Shown: positions 36,028-46,002, counted from the stretch's first letter. The stretch is DNA of 64,000 bases from Pararhizobium polonicum (GCF_001687365.1 NZ_LGLV01000022.1:1-64000), one strand, 5' to 3'. Notes: generated from the sequence alone by a model not told the origin. Translations and numbers: made by a program.

Positions 36028-36052
36028 GTGCACCTCCACTCCGTTAATCTTT

Positions 36053-37423
36053 TTATTGCTGTGTAAGCTCGGGCGTCGGGACGGTCTCGCGAGGCTGATC
36101 ATCCGCGTAGCGACGGATCGAAGCCTGTACAGCGAAAACCATCCCTGCCGCCCACATCAGCGCGGCTCCAAGAAACAGCATCGGCATGGTCGTACTTCCG
36201 GTGATATCTCGAATCCACGGGACCACATTCTGCGCGATGAATCCTCCAAGGTTTCCGACTGAATTGATTGCCGCCAGACCTGCCGCAGCCGCCGGGCCTG
36301 TCAGGAATTTCGACGGAAGGGTCCAGACAATAGGCAAAGCACCTTGAATGCCAGCTGCTGCAAGGCATAAGAGTACGAAGCTCGCTGTATGATCCGGGAC
36401 GTAAACGCTCAAGACCAGACATATGGCCGCAAAGAGCGTAGGCACTACAATGAAAGGCGTCTCGCTTTTATATCTCGCAGCCATCCTGGGGATCACAAGC
36501 ATCGCGACCGCGACAAGCAGCCAGGGAATGCCATTAAGCAGACCATTAACGCTGTTCGAAAACCCGAACTCTTTCAATATAGTGGGGAGCCAATAACTGA
36601 GACCGTACGCTCCCAAGGGATACGCCATAAAGAAAATTGCCATCAGCAGCACTCGAGAGTCGAGAAGTGTCTTAAACAGTTTCCCATGAGCAACCTTGTT
36701 TAGGCGCGCATCCTCATCGACCAAGCTCTGCTGCAACCAGCGTTTCTCAGCGTCCGTGAGAAACGGAGCCTTGTGTGGACTGTCGTGAAAGAAGAAATAC
36801 ATTACCGCAGCCATAATAACCGCTGGTGCGCCGGTCACAAGAAACACCCACTGCCAACCCCGCAATCCGAGCAGCCCATCGAGGTCGAGCAGCATGCCAC
36901 CAACTGGCGCAACGACGGCGCTCGCGATCACTGGATAGATCATGAATGATGCCATCATCCGCCCACGATGCTTGAGCGGAAACCATTTGGTCGCCAAGTA
37001 GAGAACTCCTGGGAAGAAGCCCGCCTCGCACGCGCCGAGAAGAAACCTGAGCAGGTAGAACATTGCTGCGTTCTGCGTGTATGCCATCGCGATGCTGACG
37101 GCACCCCATGACAACATTATCCTGGCGAGCCAGATGCGCGCCCCTACCCGTTCCAAGATGATGTTACTCGGTATCTCGAAGATCAGATAACCAATGAAAA
37201 ACAGGGAAGCGCCTAGACCGTAGGCGGATTCTGACAACCCGAGGTCGCCTACCATTTGCAGTTTTGCGAAAGCAACATTCTGTCGGTCGATGTAAGCGAT
37301 GAGATATCCGATACCAATAAACGGAATCAAATGTCTACCGACCTTCCTCATCAGTACGGCGTCATCAATAACACCCTCAGCTTTAGGTACACAAGTCAAT
37401 CTACCCTCCCAAGGCACACGCAA
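36053..37423 (-). CDS. MFS transporter, anion:cation symporter type
   Basis: A 456-residue major facilitator with about 12 membrane segments. [14 protein letters not shown] after the first segment and the [19 protein letters not shown] motif are typical of the ACS family, which takes up tartrate, phthalate, glucarate/galactarate and similar organic acids. It is the first gene of the minus-strand operon and is divergent from the LacI gene. The start is approximate because the first 15 residues are not conserved in the family. Confidence 0.92.
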   Translation of the reverse strand: MRVPWEGRLTCVPKAEGVIDDAVLMRKVGRHLIPFIGIGYLIAYIDRQNVAFAKLQMVGDLGLSESAYGLGASLFFIGYLIFEIPSNIILERVGARIWLARIMLSWGAVSIAMAYTQNAAMFYLLRFLLGACEAGFFPGVLYLATKWFPLKHRGRMMASFMIYPVIASAVVAPVGGMLLDLDGLLGLRGWQWVFLVTGAPAVIMAAVMYFFFHDSPHKAPFLTDAEKRWLQQSLVDEDARLNKVAHGKLFKTLLDSRVLLMAIFFMAYPLGAYGLSYWLPTILKEFGFSNSVNGLLNGIPWLLVAVAMLVIPRMAARYKSETPFIVVPTLFAAICLVLSVYVPDHTASFVLLCLAAAGIQGALPIVWTLPSKFLTGPAAAAGLAAINSVGNLGGFIAQNVVPWIRDITGSTTMPMLFLGAALMWAAGMVFAVQASIRRYADDQPRETVPTPELTQQ

Positions 37424-37546
37424 GACCGTGCCGCACCTTGTTCAGGGCGGCTGATCAAAAAACTCGTTTGTGGAACTTCCCTACAATCGCGGGACATCCT
37501 CCTCCGGATGCGATCCGCCACTATATAGAAACCGTAGCGACCAATA

Positions 37547-37562
37547 ATGTTAACGTCAACAT
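37547..37562. promoter_or_regulatory. LacI-type operator, promoter copy
   Basis: The palindrome ATGTTAACGTCAACAT with central CG is typical of LacI-family operators. It lies in the divergent promoter region between the MFS operon and the LacI gene. An exact copy in inverted orientation lies at 38692-38707, after the LacI gene. Confidence 0.8.
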
Positions 37563-37652
37563 CTAAATCTCGACCTCATTTCGGGAAATAGTTTGATCAC
37601 GTTTCTTTTGTCGCTATCGATTGCGGCTGGGCAAAACGGGACGGAGAAACAA

Positions 37653-38675
37653 TTGACAAGGAAAGCTACGATCAAGGACGTCGCGCGCGCCGCTGGAGTG
37701 TCGGACATGACAGTCAGTCGCGCCGCCAATCGGCCTGAGAGCGTTAGCGTGGAGACACGAGGCAAGATCTTCGATGCGATGGAGAGCTTGGGATACAAGC
37801 CCAACGCCTTAGCCAGATCAATGCGCCGTCGCAGCACTCATCAGATAGGGTACCTGACCGCGGATCTGACCATCACACCGAATGCGATTATGGCTCAATC
37901 GGCCGGCCAGACTTTCGCCGAAGCCGGCTACAGACAGATCATCGCGATCTCCAATGGGCAATTGGAACTGGAACACAAGTTTCTGGAGCAATTTCAAAGT
38001 GGGATTGTAGATGGGATGATCCCCATGATTTCCGATGAGAGCTCGCAAAAGACGGTCGATTTGCTCCAAAACTGCGGGGTTCCGATCGTGGCAATAGATC
38101 GCGATCTACCTTTTACCGTAGATGCTGTTCTATCAGACCATAGGGCGCCTATGATAAAGGCGGTTAAATACTTGCACGACATTGGTCATCGAGATATCGC
38201 GCTACTATGTTCGCCCCAGACGATGCGGCCGGGGCGCATTCGATCGGCCGCGTTCGTTGAGGCTGCTCAACAACTGGGGCACACTGATCCGGAAGCAAGA
38301 GTTTTTTCGATGCCGCAGCGTCCTGAAGAAGCATTTGCCGCTACACAATTCCTGCTTTCGCGTGCGGACCGCCCCACGGCATTGATCGCCGCGGCCAATC
38401 AGTTAACGTTTGGAGTTCTCCAGGCGATTCAGTCACTTGGGATGTCGATACCCTGCGACGTGTCGGTTATTGGTGCGGATGATACCATTGTTTCGCCGTT
38501 GTTTCGGCCCGCCCTCACAATGATCAGCCGCGACTTGGTTGAGATTGGAAAGGCTGCAGCGGGCCTTCTGATTGAACGACTTCGGCAGCCCGAAACTGCT
38601 GTAGGGCGCATTTTGATGCTTGGATCAGATGTCGTCTTAAGGGACTCGTGTAGCTCGCCGCAAAAAAAGAAATAG
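37653..38675 (+). CDS. LacI-family transcriptional regulator
   Basis: A 340-residue regulator with an N-terminal LacI helix-turn-helix (ATIKDVARAAGVSDMTVSRAANRPESVS), hinge helix (PNALARSMRRRSTHQIG) and a periplasmic-binding-like sensor domain. The TTG at 37653 is preferred: it follows ACGGAGAAACAA and places the domain at the normal position. It probably represses the divergent MFS-esterase-FAH-SDR operon. Identical operators lie upstream and downstream of it, 1.1 kb apart, so repression loops are possible. Confidence 0.92.
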   Translation: MTRKATIKDVARAAGVSDMTVSRAANRPESVSVETRGKIFDAMESLGYKPNALARSMRRRSTHQIGYLTADLTITPNAIMAQSAGQTFAEAGYRQIIAISNGQLELEHKFLEQFQSGIVDGMIPMISDESSQKTVDLLQNCGVPIVAIDRDLPFTVDAVLSDHRAPMIKAVKYLHDIGHRDIALLCSPQTMRPGRIRSAAFVEAAQQLGHTDPEARVFSMPQRPEEAFAATQFLLSRADRPTALIAAANQLTFGVLQAIQSLGMSIPCDVSVIGADDTIVSPLFRPALTMISRDLVEIGKAAAGLLIERLRQPETAVGRILMLGSDVVLRDSCSSPQKKK

Positions 38676-38691
38676 AAAAATGACCTTCCAA

Positions 38692-38707
38692 ATGTTGACG
38701 TTAACAT
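38692..38707. promoter_or_regulatory. LacI-type operator, downstream copy
   Basis: ATGTTGACGTTAACAT is the exact reverse complement of the promoter operator at 37547. It lies 17 bp after the LacI stop codon, in front of no plus-strand gene, and between convergent genes. It could be an auxiliary operator for DNA looping. Confidence 0.75.
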
Positions 38708-38814
38708 GGCGTAGTTAATTGCCTTCTCTGCGTTGAGGTAGCTCCTTTGAGCCCGGGCTGCTGACAAGATGATGCGAAGCCGATAGCGTCCGCAATCGTA
38801 GCATGGCCGCCAGC

Positions 38815-40152
38815 CTAGTGACGATTAATGTGGTTTGCGGGCCGCGGCAGCTGCAACCGGTCGCGGAATGTACCCTCTTCATACTCGGTGCGGAAAAGAC
38901 CTCTACGCTGGAGCTCGGGGACGACGGACCGGGCGAAATTGACCCAATCGTCTGGCAGCAACGGAAACATCAGATTGAAGCCGTCAGCAACGCCGGATGT
39001 AAACCAGGCCTCCATTTGATCGGCGACGTCTGTAACTGTCCCCGACACCATCGGCACAGACCCAGTATTGGCGATCTTGCGCGCAAGCTGCCGGATCGTT
39101 ACAGCATTGCTCGTCTCGCTTTTCACAATGTTGAGCCAAGTTCGCCAGCCGTCGAACTTGGCCTCATCCGGCAGCTCCGGCATAGGTCCATCGATCGGAT
39201 AGGCAGAAAGATCCATCGCGGACCAGCTCGACAAGAGATCGAGGCTGACGCGATCGATCATAAGCTCTTCGAGAGCGGCCTGTCGTTCCTCCGCCTCTTG
39301 GCGTGAAGATGCTACCACGGGAAGGATGCCCGGCAGCAGCAGAAAGCTTTCAGGCCCCCTTCCCTTCTTTACGAGACGTTCGTCGATGTCGGTCCGGTAC
39401 CGCCTTCCTTCGTCCTCATTGCGAAACACTGCGAAGTGAATGTCGGCGTGATCCGTAGCCAATTCCCTGCCTGCCTCCGAGGAGCCTGCCTGCACGATAA
39501 GCGGATGTCCCTGTGGAGACCGCGCGACGTTCAGAGGGCCCCGGACTTTGAAATGGGTCCCGGAATGATTGAGATAGTGAATCTTCGAAGGGTCTGCGAA
39601 ATACCCGCTTTCCTTATTGATCAGGAGGGCCCCGTCCTCCCAGCTGTCCCAAAGCCTGGTGACGACATCGAGGAACTCATCGGCGCGTTGGTAGCGAGTC
39701 GCATGGTTGATATTCGCGCTCAAGCCGTAGTTTCTTGCCTCCTCTTCCAGCGCAGAGGTAACGACATTCCAAGCCACGCGCCCCTTCGAAAGATGATCCA
39801 GGGAGGCAAATGTCCGAGCGATGTTATAAGGTTCATTGTACGACGTCGATGCCGTTACGATGAAGCCGATCTTCTTCGTCACCGCGGACAGGGCGCCAAC
39901 AAGTGAAAGCGGTTCCAGTCGTGCATTGGCATAGTGGGCTACCCCACTTTCGAAAGTGTCCCAGATTCCCAGATGGTCGGCTATGAAGATTGTGTCGATC
40001 TTTGCCTCCTCCGCGACCTCCGCCAGTCTCCGGTAGTAGTCCAGGTCGAATATCTCCCGGCCGGGGGCTGCCGGATGCCTCCACGAAAGCCGGTGATCTC
40101 CCTGCGGGTTGTAAAAGAACGCAGAAAGAACCATGTGCTGGCGTCTTGGCAT
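38815..40152 (-). CDS. LLM-class flavin-dependent monooxygenase (NtaA/SnaA/DszA type)
   Basis: A 445-residue FMN-dependent monooxygenase of the bacterial-luciferase superfamily, NtaA/SnaA/SoxA/DszA branch. Visible family features are IFIADHLGIWDTFE, the VTASTSYNEPYNIARTFASLDHLSKGRVAWNVVTS stretch (split here between about residues 100 and 135), and SPQGHPLIVQAGSSEAGRE, which contacts FMN. The ATG at 40152 follows CAAGGATTCG. It needs a separate flavin reductase, which is not next to it. It is downstream of an ABC transporter of the osmoprotectant type, so it probably oxidises the imported compound. Confidence 0.92.
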   Translation of the reverse strand: MPRRQHMVLSAFFYNPQGDHRLSWRHPAAPGREIFDLDYYRRLAEVAEEAKIDTIFIADHLGIWDTFESGVAHYANARLEPLSLVGALSAVTKKIGFIVTASTSYNEPYNIARTFASLDHLSKGRVAWNVVTSALEEEARNYGLSANINHATRYQRADEFLDVVTRLWDSWEDGALLINKESGYFADPSKIHYLNHSGTHFKVRGPLNVARSPQGHPLIVQAGSSEAGRELATDHADIHFAVFRNEDEGRRYRTDIDERLVKKGRGPESFLLLPGILPVVASSRQEAEERQAALEELMIDRVSLDLLSSWSAMDLSAYPIDGPMPELPDEAKFDGWRTWLNIVKSETSNAVTIRQLARKIANTGSVPMVSGTVTDVADQMEAWFTSGVADGFNLMFPLLPDDWVNFARSVVPELQRRGLFRTEYEEGTFRDRLQLPRPANHINRH

Positions 40153-40277
40153 ATCGAATCCTTGCAAAACAATTTTTGGCGCCTGGCGTTCGAAGGGGAC
40201 TCGATCTGGCTGGCGGCAGTCGGAGGAAAATCAAAGCAGTAAGATCGGGCCCGTTGTCGAGCCCGACCGAGTTTAGG

Positions 40278-41189
40278 TCAGTTCAGCTTGTGCGCCTTCA
40301 ACCAATCTCCGGCGATTGCATCGTAGCTGTCATGTGCGTTGATCCGCGCATTCATGTCGATAAGATCGTCGGTGGTAAGCGCGGCAGAAACAGCGTCCAG
40401 GGCCGCCGTGATGTCCTTTGTGACCTTCGCGGACGATATCAGCGGAAGGATGTTCTGAGAGGGGAACTGATTGAGCGGGTCAGCCAGCGTGACAAGCTTG
40501 TGGGACTTTAGTGCCGGATCTGTGGAGAACCCGCAGCCCACCTGGATCTGGCCATTGATGAGAGCGGAAAGTACCAGCGGGCCGCATACGTCCAGGGTCT
40601 TATAGGACTTGAACTTGACGCCGTAGTTCTTCTCGAATCCGGGAACGCCGTCGGGTCTTACCTTCCACTCGGGCGGTCCACCCAGCACCCAATCCTTGGC
40701 ATGGGCCTTCAGATCGCCGATGGACTTCAGCCCGTATTTCTCCGCGTTGGCCTGTGTTACGGTGACGGTGTTGGTATCCTGCGCCGACGATGCAGAAAGT
40801 ATCTGCACGCCTCTCGGCAATGCCGTTTTCAACGCAGCCAGAACGTCATCGGTAGAGTTCTGGGTGGAGTTCTTGTCGAGATAGCGCAGCACGGCGCCGC
40901 CATACTCCGGTATCAGATCGATGGAGCCGTCCTTCAATGCGGGAAAATACACCTCGCGGCTGCCGATATTCGGATGAATTTCGACTTTTACTCCCTTCGC
41001 GGCCAGCGCCTTCGCATAGATGGTGGCGAGTATCTGGCTCTCCGGAAAATCCGCGGAACCGACAATGATCGTCGATCTTTCCGTGGTGGCAGCGTCGCCT
41101 GCGAGCGGATCGTTTTGGGCGAATGCCGACGAAGCGGCGAGTGCTAGAAGCGTGGCTGTCAATGCAGCCATCAGGGTACGCAATCTCAT
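40278..41189 (-). CDS. osmoprotectant-type ABC transporter substrate-binding protein (OsmF/YehZ-like)
   Basis: A 303-residue periplasmic binding protein of the ProX/OpuAC type with a Sec signal peptide (cleavage near AFA|Q, residue 24). IIVGSADFPESQILATIYAKAL and DLIPEYGGA are family hallmarks. The family binds glycine betaine, choline and similar compounds, but here the neighbouring monooxygenase suggests a catabolic substrate. It lies between the second permease and the monooxygenase in one minus-strand operon. Confidence 0.9.
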   Translation of the reverse strand: MRLRTLMAALTATLLALAASSAFAQNDPLAGDAATTERSTIIVGSADFPESQILATIYAKALAAKGVKVEIHPNIGSREVYFPALKDGSIDLIPEYGGAVLRYLDKNSTQNSTDDVLAALKTALPRGVQILSASSAQDTNTVTVTQANAEKYGLKSIGDLKAHAKDWVLGGPPEWKVRPDGVPGFEKNYGVKFKSYKTLDVCGPLVLSALINGQIQVGCGFSTDPALKSHKLVTLADPLNQFPSQNILPLISSAKVTKDITAALDAVSAALTTDDLIDMNARINAHDSYDAIAGDWLKAHKLN

Positions 41190-41352
41190 CAGTTTTCCTT
41201 CTTACATAAAATACTAAATTTATCGAATGAATATAGACTGGTACTGTGGCCTTACAGGAACTTCTGTTTAGTGGAAACGGCTTCCGTAAAACGGATACGG
41301 CGAAATGAAGCCGGGATGAGACAAAGTTTTCTCTTTCACAAGCGAGGTCGCT

Positions 41353-42030
41353 TCAGCCGATCCGGCGGAGCCCACGAGACACCATCAGCCGGGCCACGAC
41401 GCTGATTAAAAAATCGACCAATATCACCAGAACGCCCACCATGACCGCGCCGGCGACCATTTGGCCGTAATCGCTTTGGGCGCGTCCGTCGATGATCAGC
41501 CGGCCAAGACCGCCGAGGGAGGCGTAAGCCGCAATGGTCGCAGTGGAGATGACCTGCAGCGTCGCATTCCGGAGACCTGAGAAGATGAATGGCAGCGCGC
41601 AGGGAATTTCGACCTGAAAAACGATGCCGAGGGGCCGGTAGCCCATGCCACGTGCGGCATCGACAGCCGCGGGATCGACTGCGGCGATACCGGCATAAGT
41701 CGTCGTCATGATCGGCGGCACGGCAAGAAGAACGAGAACAATGAGGCTTGGCAGCTCGAAAGCCAGGTCCGAGGTGAAGAGCGGACCGCAAAGAATGACG
41801 AGAAGAACCAGGATGCCGAGGCTTGGAAGAGCTCTCAAGGCGTTCGCCAGACCGACGACCAGAGTCACCCCGCGTCGTGTATGGCCAACATAGAGGCCAA
41901 TGGGAAAGCCGATCACGCCGGCAATCAACAGGGTGACAAGCGTATACTCAAGATGTTGACCGCATAGGGCGAGGATGCCGTCGGAGCCTCCCCACCTTGC
42001 GGGATCGAATAGGTATCCGAAAAACTTCAC
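41353..42030 (-). CDS. osmoprotectant-type ABC transporter permease, second
   Basis: A 225-residue inner-membrane permease of the OpuCB/YehW type with five or six membrane segments. The coupling loop is PAAVDAARGMGYRPLGIVFQVEIP. The GTG at 42030 overlaps the TGA of the upstream permease (GTGA) and follows CCGGAGCC, which is why it is preferred over the ATG at 42048. A longer reading of the same frame extends through the upstream gene but has no homology there. Confidence 0.88.
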   Translation of the reverse strand: MKFFGYLFDPARWGGSDGILALCGQHLEYTLVTLLIAGVIGFPIGLYVGHTRRGVTLVVGLANALRALPSLGILVLLVILCGPLFTSDLAFELPSLIVLVLLAVPPIMTTTYAGIAAVDPAAVDAARGMGYRPLGIVFQVEIPCALPFIFSGLRNATLQVISTATIAAYASLGGLGRLIIDGRAQSDYGQMVAGAVMVGVLVILVDFLISVVARLMVSRGLRRIG

Positions 42031-42671
42031 GTGCGGCTCCGGTTCCATGGAGAAAGCCGATAGCCGGCCCATACAACTGCAAGGTCCAGAAGCACGGCGA
42101 GGACGATGCACAAAACGATGCCCGTAACAATGGGCGTCAGGAAGCGGAGCTGCAGTCCCTGTGTAAAGAGACTTCCGAGCTGCGGCGTGCCTATCAGCGC
42201 CGCGACCGATACGATGCTTACATTCGATACCACCGCCACCCTGAGGCCAGCCGTGATGGCGGGAACGGCAAGCGGCAGTTCGACGGTAAGAAACCTTGCG
42301 ACCGGCCGGTAGCCCATCGCCGTTGCGGCCTGCAACGTATCCGGAGAGACAGTCGAAAGGCCATCTGCAACCGTTCTGACCAGCATCGCCAAGGCGTAGA
42401 TCGTCAGGGCAACCACGACGTTGAGGGGATCGAGAATGCGCGTGTGCAATAGAAGCGGCAAAAGGACAAAGAGAGCCAGAGACGGTATTGTATAGAAAAG
42501 TCCCGCGAAACCGAGCCAGAACGGACGCATGAAGCCGGAGCGGTGGGCCAGCCATCCGAGCGGGATCGCCATCACCAAACTGATGAGCACGGGCACGACG
42601 GAAAGACCGAGATGCCACAGGAGCAGGTTGGCGATCGACCCAGATTCACCGATGATCCACTCAAGGTTCAC
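42027..42671 (-). CDS. osmoprotectant-type ABC transporter permease, first
   Basis: A 214-residue permease paralogous to the next gene. The coupling loop reads PDTLQAATAMGYRPVARFLTVELP, and about five hydrophobic segments precede and follow it. Its start overlaps the end of the ATPase gene by 4 bases, and its stop overlaps the next start. The four transporter genes are thus tightly coupled. Confidence 0.92.
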   Translation of the reverse strand: MNLEWIIGESGSIANLLLWHLGLSVVPVLISLVMAIPLGWLAHRSGFMRPFWLGFAGLFYTIPSLALFVLLPLLLHTRILDPLNVVVALTIYALAMLVRTVADGLSTVSPDTLQAATAMGYRPVARFLTVELPLAVPAITAGLRVAVVSNVSIVSVAALIGTPQLGSLFTQGLQLRFLTPIVTGIVLCIVLAVLLDLAVVWAGYRLSPWNRSRT

Positions 42672-43783
42672 GATTGTGCCTCTGCCCAGTCGCGCGCCCG
42701 GCCGTCTTCGAGAACTGCCGAAACGCTGGCAAGCGTGGCTGTTCCGAGCAGGCGCCCATCTGCATCAGTGACCACGCCGCGGCCCGACGGCGAACTCAGT
42801 ACAGCATCGAGAACCGCTCGCAATGGATCGCCTTGCGCTGTAACGGTACCACTCAGATTGAGCTGGTCATGCCTAACCTGCTTGAACGGCCTGTCAAGAT
42901 CAACCCAGCCTAAAGGCCGACCATGATCGTCGACGGCAAGAACCCAGCGACCGAGAGCCGCTCCTCTGGCCTCCTCAACCGGCGCCCCCAGGCGAACCGT
43001 CGGCTCCGCAGCGAGGCGAACCCCTTCCGCCGTCCCCGCAAAGCCGAGAAATCGATAGCCGCGATCCCTTCCTACGAAGTCCGCCACGAAATTGTCGGCC
43101 GGCTGAGCCAGCAGTTGACGCGGTGTCGCGACTTGGGCAAGGGTACCCCCGTTCCGCAGCACGGCAACCTGGTCGCCCAATTTCAGCGCTTCGTCGATAT
43201 CATGGGTTACCATGATGATCGTCTTTCCAATCTCCTGCTGAAGCCGGAGGAACTCGTCTTGCAACTGGGTACGGACAACCGGATCCACCGCGCTGAAGGG
43301 CTCGTCCATGAGCATGAACTGTGGATCGGACGCAAGGGCTCGTGCCACGCCAACACGCTGCTGCTGCCCGCCGGACAATTGCCAAGGGTATCGATCTGCA
43401 AAGTCGCCGGTCAATCCAACCCGTTCAAGCAACTCTCGTGCCGTCGCCAATGCCTTGGACTTGGTGGCGCCATTCAGTCTGGCTGTGGTGGCGATGTTTT
43501 CAACTACCGTTCGATGCGGAAACAGCCCGGCGTTCTGGATGACATAGCCAATTCGGCGACGAAGCGTCACGACATCCATTCTCGCGGACGGCTCGCCACC
43601 GATAGAGATCGATCCCGAAGAAGGAAGGATTAGCCTGTTGATCATGCGAAGGGCCGTCGTCTTCCCGCATCCAGATGGACCGACCAGCACCGTCAGCTTG
43701 CCAGTAGGAGCTGTCAGAGACAGGCCGTTCACACCGACAGTTCCATCTGCGAACCGCTTTACGACATTCTCAAAGACGATCAT
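42668..43783 (-). CDS. osmoprotectant-type ABC transporter ATP-binding protein with CBS domain
   Basis: A 371-residue ATPase of the ProV/OpuCA family. Walker A is GPSGCGKTT near residue 36, followed by the Q-loop VIQNAGLFPHRTV, signature LSGGQQQRVGVARAL, Walker B FMLMDEP and H-loop MVTHDIDEAL. A C-terminal CBS pair from about residue 250 (GRWVLAVDDHGRPLGWV, SSPSGRGVVTDADGRLLG) probably senses ionic strength or nucleotides. It is the first complete gene of the operon. An IclR relic overlaps its start by 14 bases. Confidence 0.93.
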   Translation of the reverse strand: MIVFENVVKRFADGTVGVNGLSLTAPTGKLTVLVGPSGCGKTTALRMINRLILPSSGSISIGGEPSARMDVVTLRRRIGYVIQNAGLFPHRTVVENIATTARLNGATKSKALATARELLERVGLTGDFADRYPWQLSGGQQQRVGVARALASDPQFMLMDEPFSAVDPVVRTQLQDEFLRLQQEIGKTIIMVTHDIDEALKLGDQVAVLRNGGTLAQVATPRQLLAQPADNFVADFVGRDRGYRFLGFAGTAEGVRLAAEPTVRLGAPVEEARGAALGRWVLAVDDHGRPLGWVDLDRPFKQVRHDQLNLSGTVTAQGDPLRAVLDAVLSSPSGRGVVTDADGRLLGTATLASVSAVLEDGRARDWAEAQS

Positions 43784-44063
43784 GGGTCATTCCGTTTGAT
43801 TGAGGCACGAAGCTTCTAGATTCCTGGACATCAGACGCGCTCCCCCAATCAAGCTGCGGCCGTACTCTCGATAAAACCTCCTCCACACGATAGCTCGGCG
43901 CGATCACGCTGATGGCTGCGATGATCTGCCCGCCACGCCTGTACACTGGTGCAGCGAGCTGTCTTACGAATTGAGCAGTCTCCAGTGTACCAAAAAACCG
44001 GGAGACCGCACCGAAACATCCGAGAAGCTCGAAAACGCGGTCTATGAACGGTTGCCCTTTCAT
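43770..44063 (-). pseudogene. IclR-family regulator, internally deleted
   Basis: A 97-codon frame that begins like an IclR protein (MKGQPFIDRVFELLGCFG) and then jumps to the C-terminal effector domain (VRQLAAPVYRRGGQIIAAISVIAP). The helix-turn-helix and most of the sensor are missing, about 150 residues in total. It cannot bind DNA. It sits directly upstream of the osmoprotectant-type transporter and was probably its regulator, so the operon may now be unregulated. Confidence 0.7.
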
Positions 44064-44344
44064 GCGCGGTTTGTTCCAGTTCCAGGGCCTCTGGCTCATT
44101 CCGCGCTCATCGTGCTCTCCACGGCCAATAGGCTGTTGCACTACATGATGCGTTGAAACTTCGCGTGGAAGCCACTTCTCAATTCTGGTGGCTTAGCGAA
44201 ATATCTTTCTTTTACATACCTCGCACACCGAGGTTGTCATGCTGTGGCCTTGATGCATCACAGGGTGCTCTGATCCCCAAAAACTGACCGTTCATAACTG
44301 GAGTTTTCCGCGTTAATTTCCCGGCAGAGAAAAGGAGCGGAAAC

Positions 44345-44490
44345 ATGAAGGCATCGAAGTTTTCGGACGCGCAGAAAGCGTTCATTTTGAAGCAGGGCGA
44401 CGACGGCGTTCCGGTAGCCGAGATGTGCCGCAAGGCGGGGATCAGCCAGGCGACATATTTCAATTGACGCAAGAAGTATGCGGGTCGGTA
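44345..44490 (+). pseudogene. IS3-family OrfA fragment
   Basis: The first 40 codons of an IS3-family OrfA (MKASKFSDAQKAFILKQG, then EMCRKAGISQATYFN). They are followed by a TGA at 44465 where the family has TGG (Trp), then RKKYAG before the sequence switches to an IS66 gene. The ribosome site GGAGCGG precedes the ATG. Confidence 0.82.
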
Positions 44491-44785
44491 TGCCATCTCG
44501 CGTCGATACATCTTCGAGCGCTTCCTGACCGACGGCCGCGTCGAGCTCGATTCGAACATTGTTGAGCGGGCAATCAGACCCCAGGCCATCACCAGAGAAA
44601 ATAGCCTCTTTGCTGGAAGCGACGGCGGAGCAGAGAACTGAGCGACCATCGCCTCGCTGCTGCAAACGGCAAAAATGAATGCTGTCGATCCCCAAGTTTG
44701 GCTTAGCCAGACGCTTGAGCGTCTCGCAAACGGATGGTCCAGCAACGAAATCGCCGCCCTCATGCCGTGGAACTACAAGCCCTGA
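44488..44785 (+). pseudogene. IS66-family transposase C-terminal fragment
   Basis: The C-terminal part of an IS66 TnpC transposase (SRRYIFERFLTDGRVELD, RAIRPQAITRENSLFAGS, then NEIAALMPWNYKP). It contains the last catalytic Glu region but has a TGA in place of TGG in GGAENWATIASLL. It is joined directly to the IS3 fragment upstream, showing nested or recombined insertions. Confidence 0.85.
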
Positions 44786-44789
44786 GCGG

Positions 44790-45468
44790 CCTCAGCTTGC
44801 CGCTTACCGAAAACATGCTCGATGGCGTGGTAGAGATTGCCCCTCTCTATCTCGGTGGCAAGCCACGAAAGCATCCCGATGATCCATTGCTCGGAAGAGG
44901 CCGCAAGGGGCAAGCGAAAATGCAGAAGGCGCCGGTCGTGGCGATTGTTCAACGACCAACAGATGTCACCCCGGGTTCCGCCGCGGGCGATGCTCGCGCC
45001 GCCGTCATTACCGGCCTTTCATAGCGTGCTGCCGTAGGTGCGATTGTGCCACAAGTTAAGCTTCAGGCACATTTGATGAGTGACGAGGCAAAGGCATTCA
45101 TGGCTATTGGCGAGAGCTTTGCCGCCCATGAGACGGTCAACCACACCAGCTGCGAATATGTCCGTGATACCGTCCACGTCAATTCAGTCGAAGGGTTCAA
45201 TGCTCGGGGCCGCCGAACCATCGCAGGTGTCTTTCATCGCATCGGCCCGGAACCTGCCGACCCATATTTCCATGAAATCGGCTTTCGCTGGTCCCAGCGC
45301 ATTGCCACCGGCCAAGCTGTACGAAAAAGCCGAAATGGCAGGGAAAGCATAAAAACCCTTTGGTCGCGGGTACCGCCGTCGCTGCAATTGCTGCAAGTGT
45401 TCCGCGCAGCTACCGGCCGTCAGATGCGCAGAAGCCCGGATGGCGGCATCATCATCAAATCGGCGTAG
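44790..45468 (+). pseudogene. IS1595-family transposase, decayed
   Basis: One reading frame matches an IS1595-type transposase from LPLTENMLDGVVEI through HPDDPLLGRGRKGQ, SDEAKAFMAIGESFAAHE and FHEIGFRWSQR to GGIIIKSA. The N-terminal zinc-binding part is missing. The catalytic Asp in the usual EIDETYLGG is lost (EIAPLYLGG), and a TAG interrupts the frame at 45022. No activity is possible. Confidence 0.83.
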
Positions 45469-46002
45469 CTGTCTTTGGTTGATAAAGGCCGCGTACGATT
45501 CCGCACTGCTCTTGTTCCGCCCCCTATTCGGGGACAACGCCTTGCGAAAGCAGGCGTGGCACTACGCCCGTTCTATCGCATCCACGGCCGATGCGACCTC
45601 GGAAGGCTCCAACAACGAAAACGCCCCGTTGTTGGTTACATTATCTAGTGTCGGGTGCGCCCGCCAGGCGCCACCAACATTGCCTTCGCTACTCGCAGCC
45701 CCTGAGCTTGAACCTGCCGCGCGGCTGGCTCTGCCGTCCACTCCTCCGAGCCGGGCTCCTCGGCCGTTTCCACGGCAATCTCCTCCTGAGATAGGACTGG
45801 TTGCAGATCGGGGGATACCGCGGGATCGTCCGCTAGGGCAACATGACTCACGTCCTGGAGCGCAGTCCGGACGCCTGCGAGGACATGGACGAGGAGGGTG
45901 GCCTGCCCGCGGACCTGGTGCAAATTGGAGTGAACCCCTCGGGCTGGACCACGGGGTACGAAACAACTGATACGCTCTGTGGGCCTCGACCGGAGAAGGC
46001 TC
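45469..46002. other. degenerate intergenic DNA between IS remnants
   Basis: About 530 bp without a convincing gene. Long frames exist on both strands, but they are rich in Arg, Pro and Ala, and none shows a recognisable domain. It is flanked by IS remnants on both sides and is best read as insertion-sequence debris. Confidence 0.5.

Noticed and set aside
41336-41791. Minus-strand frame of 151 codons
   Set aside because: It lies in another frame of the same strand as the permease at 41353-42030. The permease frame has membrane segments and the coupling loop, and this one has neither.
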